Shown here: positions 6,428 through 7,033 of the stretch, in pieces | Layout: every line of letters begins with the position of its first letter | How positions within the stretch are numbered: position 1 is the first letter of the stretch | From: an uncultured Bacteroidota bacterium | Lineage (GTDB): Bacteria; Bacteroidota; Bacteroidia; Chitinophagales; Chitinophagaceae | Direction: 5' to 3' | Length of the DNA stretch: 7,033 nt | Assembly (NCBI GenBank): GCA_946479535.1 | Contig: CAMLGP010000141.1 | Span: 1 to 7,033 of the forward strand | The notes under the pieces: generated by a model | Seen by the model: only the letters and a program-made list of their open reading frames with translations | Database searches by the model: none | Told to the model about the DNA's origin: nothing | Position numbers and translations under genes: made by a program

Positions 6428-7033
6428 ATGGTTAAAGTCAAGAGCTACCTGAGCCTGATAAAATTTTCACACACCATTTTCGCGATGCCGTTTGCGATTA
6501 TTGGGTTCTTCCTGGGTTATTTCTATATCCATCCCTCCTCGCCAAATGGTCCCGGCTGGCATCCAATTATTTGGGGACCGGATTTTAAATCAGCTGCTTT
6601 TACTACAAATCAGGTCATTCTCCGGTTCTTATTGGTAATAGGCTGTATGGTATTCGCGAGAAGTGCTGCCATGGCATTTAATCGCTATCTCGACAGATCT
6701 TTTGATGCAAAAAATCCAAGAACTGCCATTCGCGAAATTCCATCAGGGATCTTACAAGCTAATAGTGTGTTGTGGTTTACAATCGTCAATTGTATATTAT
6801 TTATTGTCTGTACTTATTTCATCAACCCCCTTTGTTTTTATTTGTCCCCGGTAGCATTGCTGGTTGTTCTTGGATATAGTTATACCAAACGATTTACTCC
6901 GCTTTGTCATTTAATTCTCGGTCTTGGGCTTTCATTAGCACCGATCGGCGCTTTTTTAGCAGTTACGGCGAATTTTGCATTTCTGCCAGTTCTTTTTTCT
7001 CTGGCAGTCATATTCTGGGTTAGTGGCTTTGAT
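6428..7033 (+). CDS. UbiA-family prenyltransferase, N-terminal 202 residues (cut by window edge)
   Basis: UbiA-family enzymes are integral membrane proteins that attach a polyprenyl chain from its diphosphate to an aromatic acceptor, usually in quinone synthesis. The 202 residues seen begin VKSYLSLIKFSHTIFAMPFA, the usual first helix of 4-hydroxybenzoate-prenyltransferase-like members. The first Asp-rich motif follows as N85-x3-D89-x3-D93 with K95-N-P-R98, which binds Mg2+ and diphosphate. After several hydrophobic helices comes GYSYTKRFTPLCHLILGLGL, another family block. The window ends on GFD (D202), the first residue of the second Asp-rich motif. Roughly 90 residues are missing. The SAAMAFNRYLDRSFDAKNPRTA block resembles UbiA/MqnP rather than MenA, so a role in menaquinone synthesis by the futalosine route (MqnP) is a reasonable inference, not a reading. 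The start is the only ATG fitting the conserved N-terminus. Confidence 0.93.
   Translation, partial: MVKVKSYLSLIKFSHTIFAMPFAIIGFFLGYFYIHPSSPNGPGWHPIIWGPDFKSAAFTTNQVILRFLLVIGCMVFARSAAMAFNRYLDRSFDAKNPRTAIREIPSGILQANSVLWFTIVNCILFIVCTYFINPLCFYLSPVALLVVLGYSYTKRFTPLCHLILGLGLSLAPIGAFLAVTANFAFLPVLFSLAVIFWVSGFD

Overview
The window looks like ordinary chromosomal sequence from a member of the Bacteroidota, most likely a Chitinophagaceae-like soil or freshwater organism. Four things point there: the amino-acid signatures of MutS (a P-loop reading GPNMSGKSALLRQ), a DUF4140/DUF4139 secreted protein, no purine-rich Shine-Dalgarno sequence before any start, and several TAnnTTTG-type -7 promoter boxes close to start codons. 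This placement comes from reading alone, not from a database search.

Layout. Positions 1-2069 (minus) hold most of mutS, the mismatch-recognition ATPase of DNA repair, cut by the left edge just after its P-loop and signature region. An 81-bp divergent spacer separates it from a 592-residue secreted DUF4140/DUF4139 protein (2151-3929, plus). A 213-bp convergent spacer follows and carries a long near-perfect palindrome (4020-4066). Next is a small AT-rich minus-strand gene (4143-4469) for a coiled-coil protein with a C-terminal membrane helix. A 204-bp divergent spacer leads to three plus-strand genes: a membrane-anchored serine beta-lactamase-family hydrolase (4674-5810), a TrmH/SpoU-family RNA methyltransferase (5843-6379), and the first 202 residues of a UbiA-family prenyltransferase (6428 to the right edge), probably for quinone synthesis.

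How the genes relate. The three plus-strand genes are close together (32 and 48 nt apart), but the second and third each have a promoter-like box immediately before the ATG. They may therefore be transcribed separately rather than as one functional operon, and their activities share no obvious pathway. All six reading frames are intact as far as they can be read. No RNA gene, CRISPR array, insertion sequence or phage gene is visible.

I found no convincing new biological system. The items most worth a second look are the 47-nt palindrome beside the AT-rich coiled-coil gene, the promoter boxes placed almost on the start codons (possible leaderless mRNAs), and a SusC/TonB-plug-like insert in the DUF4139 protein.
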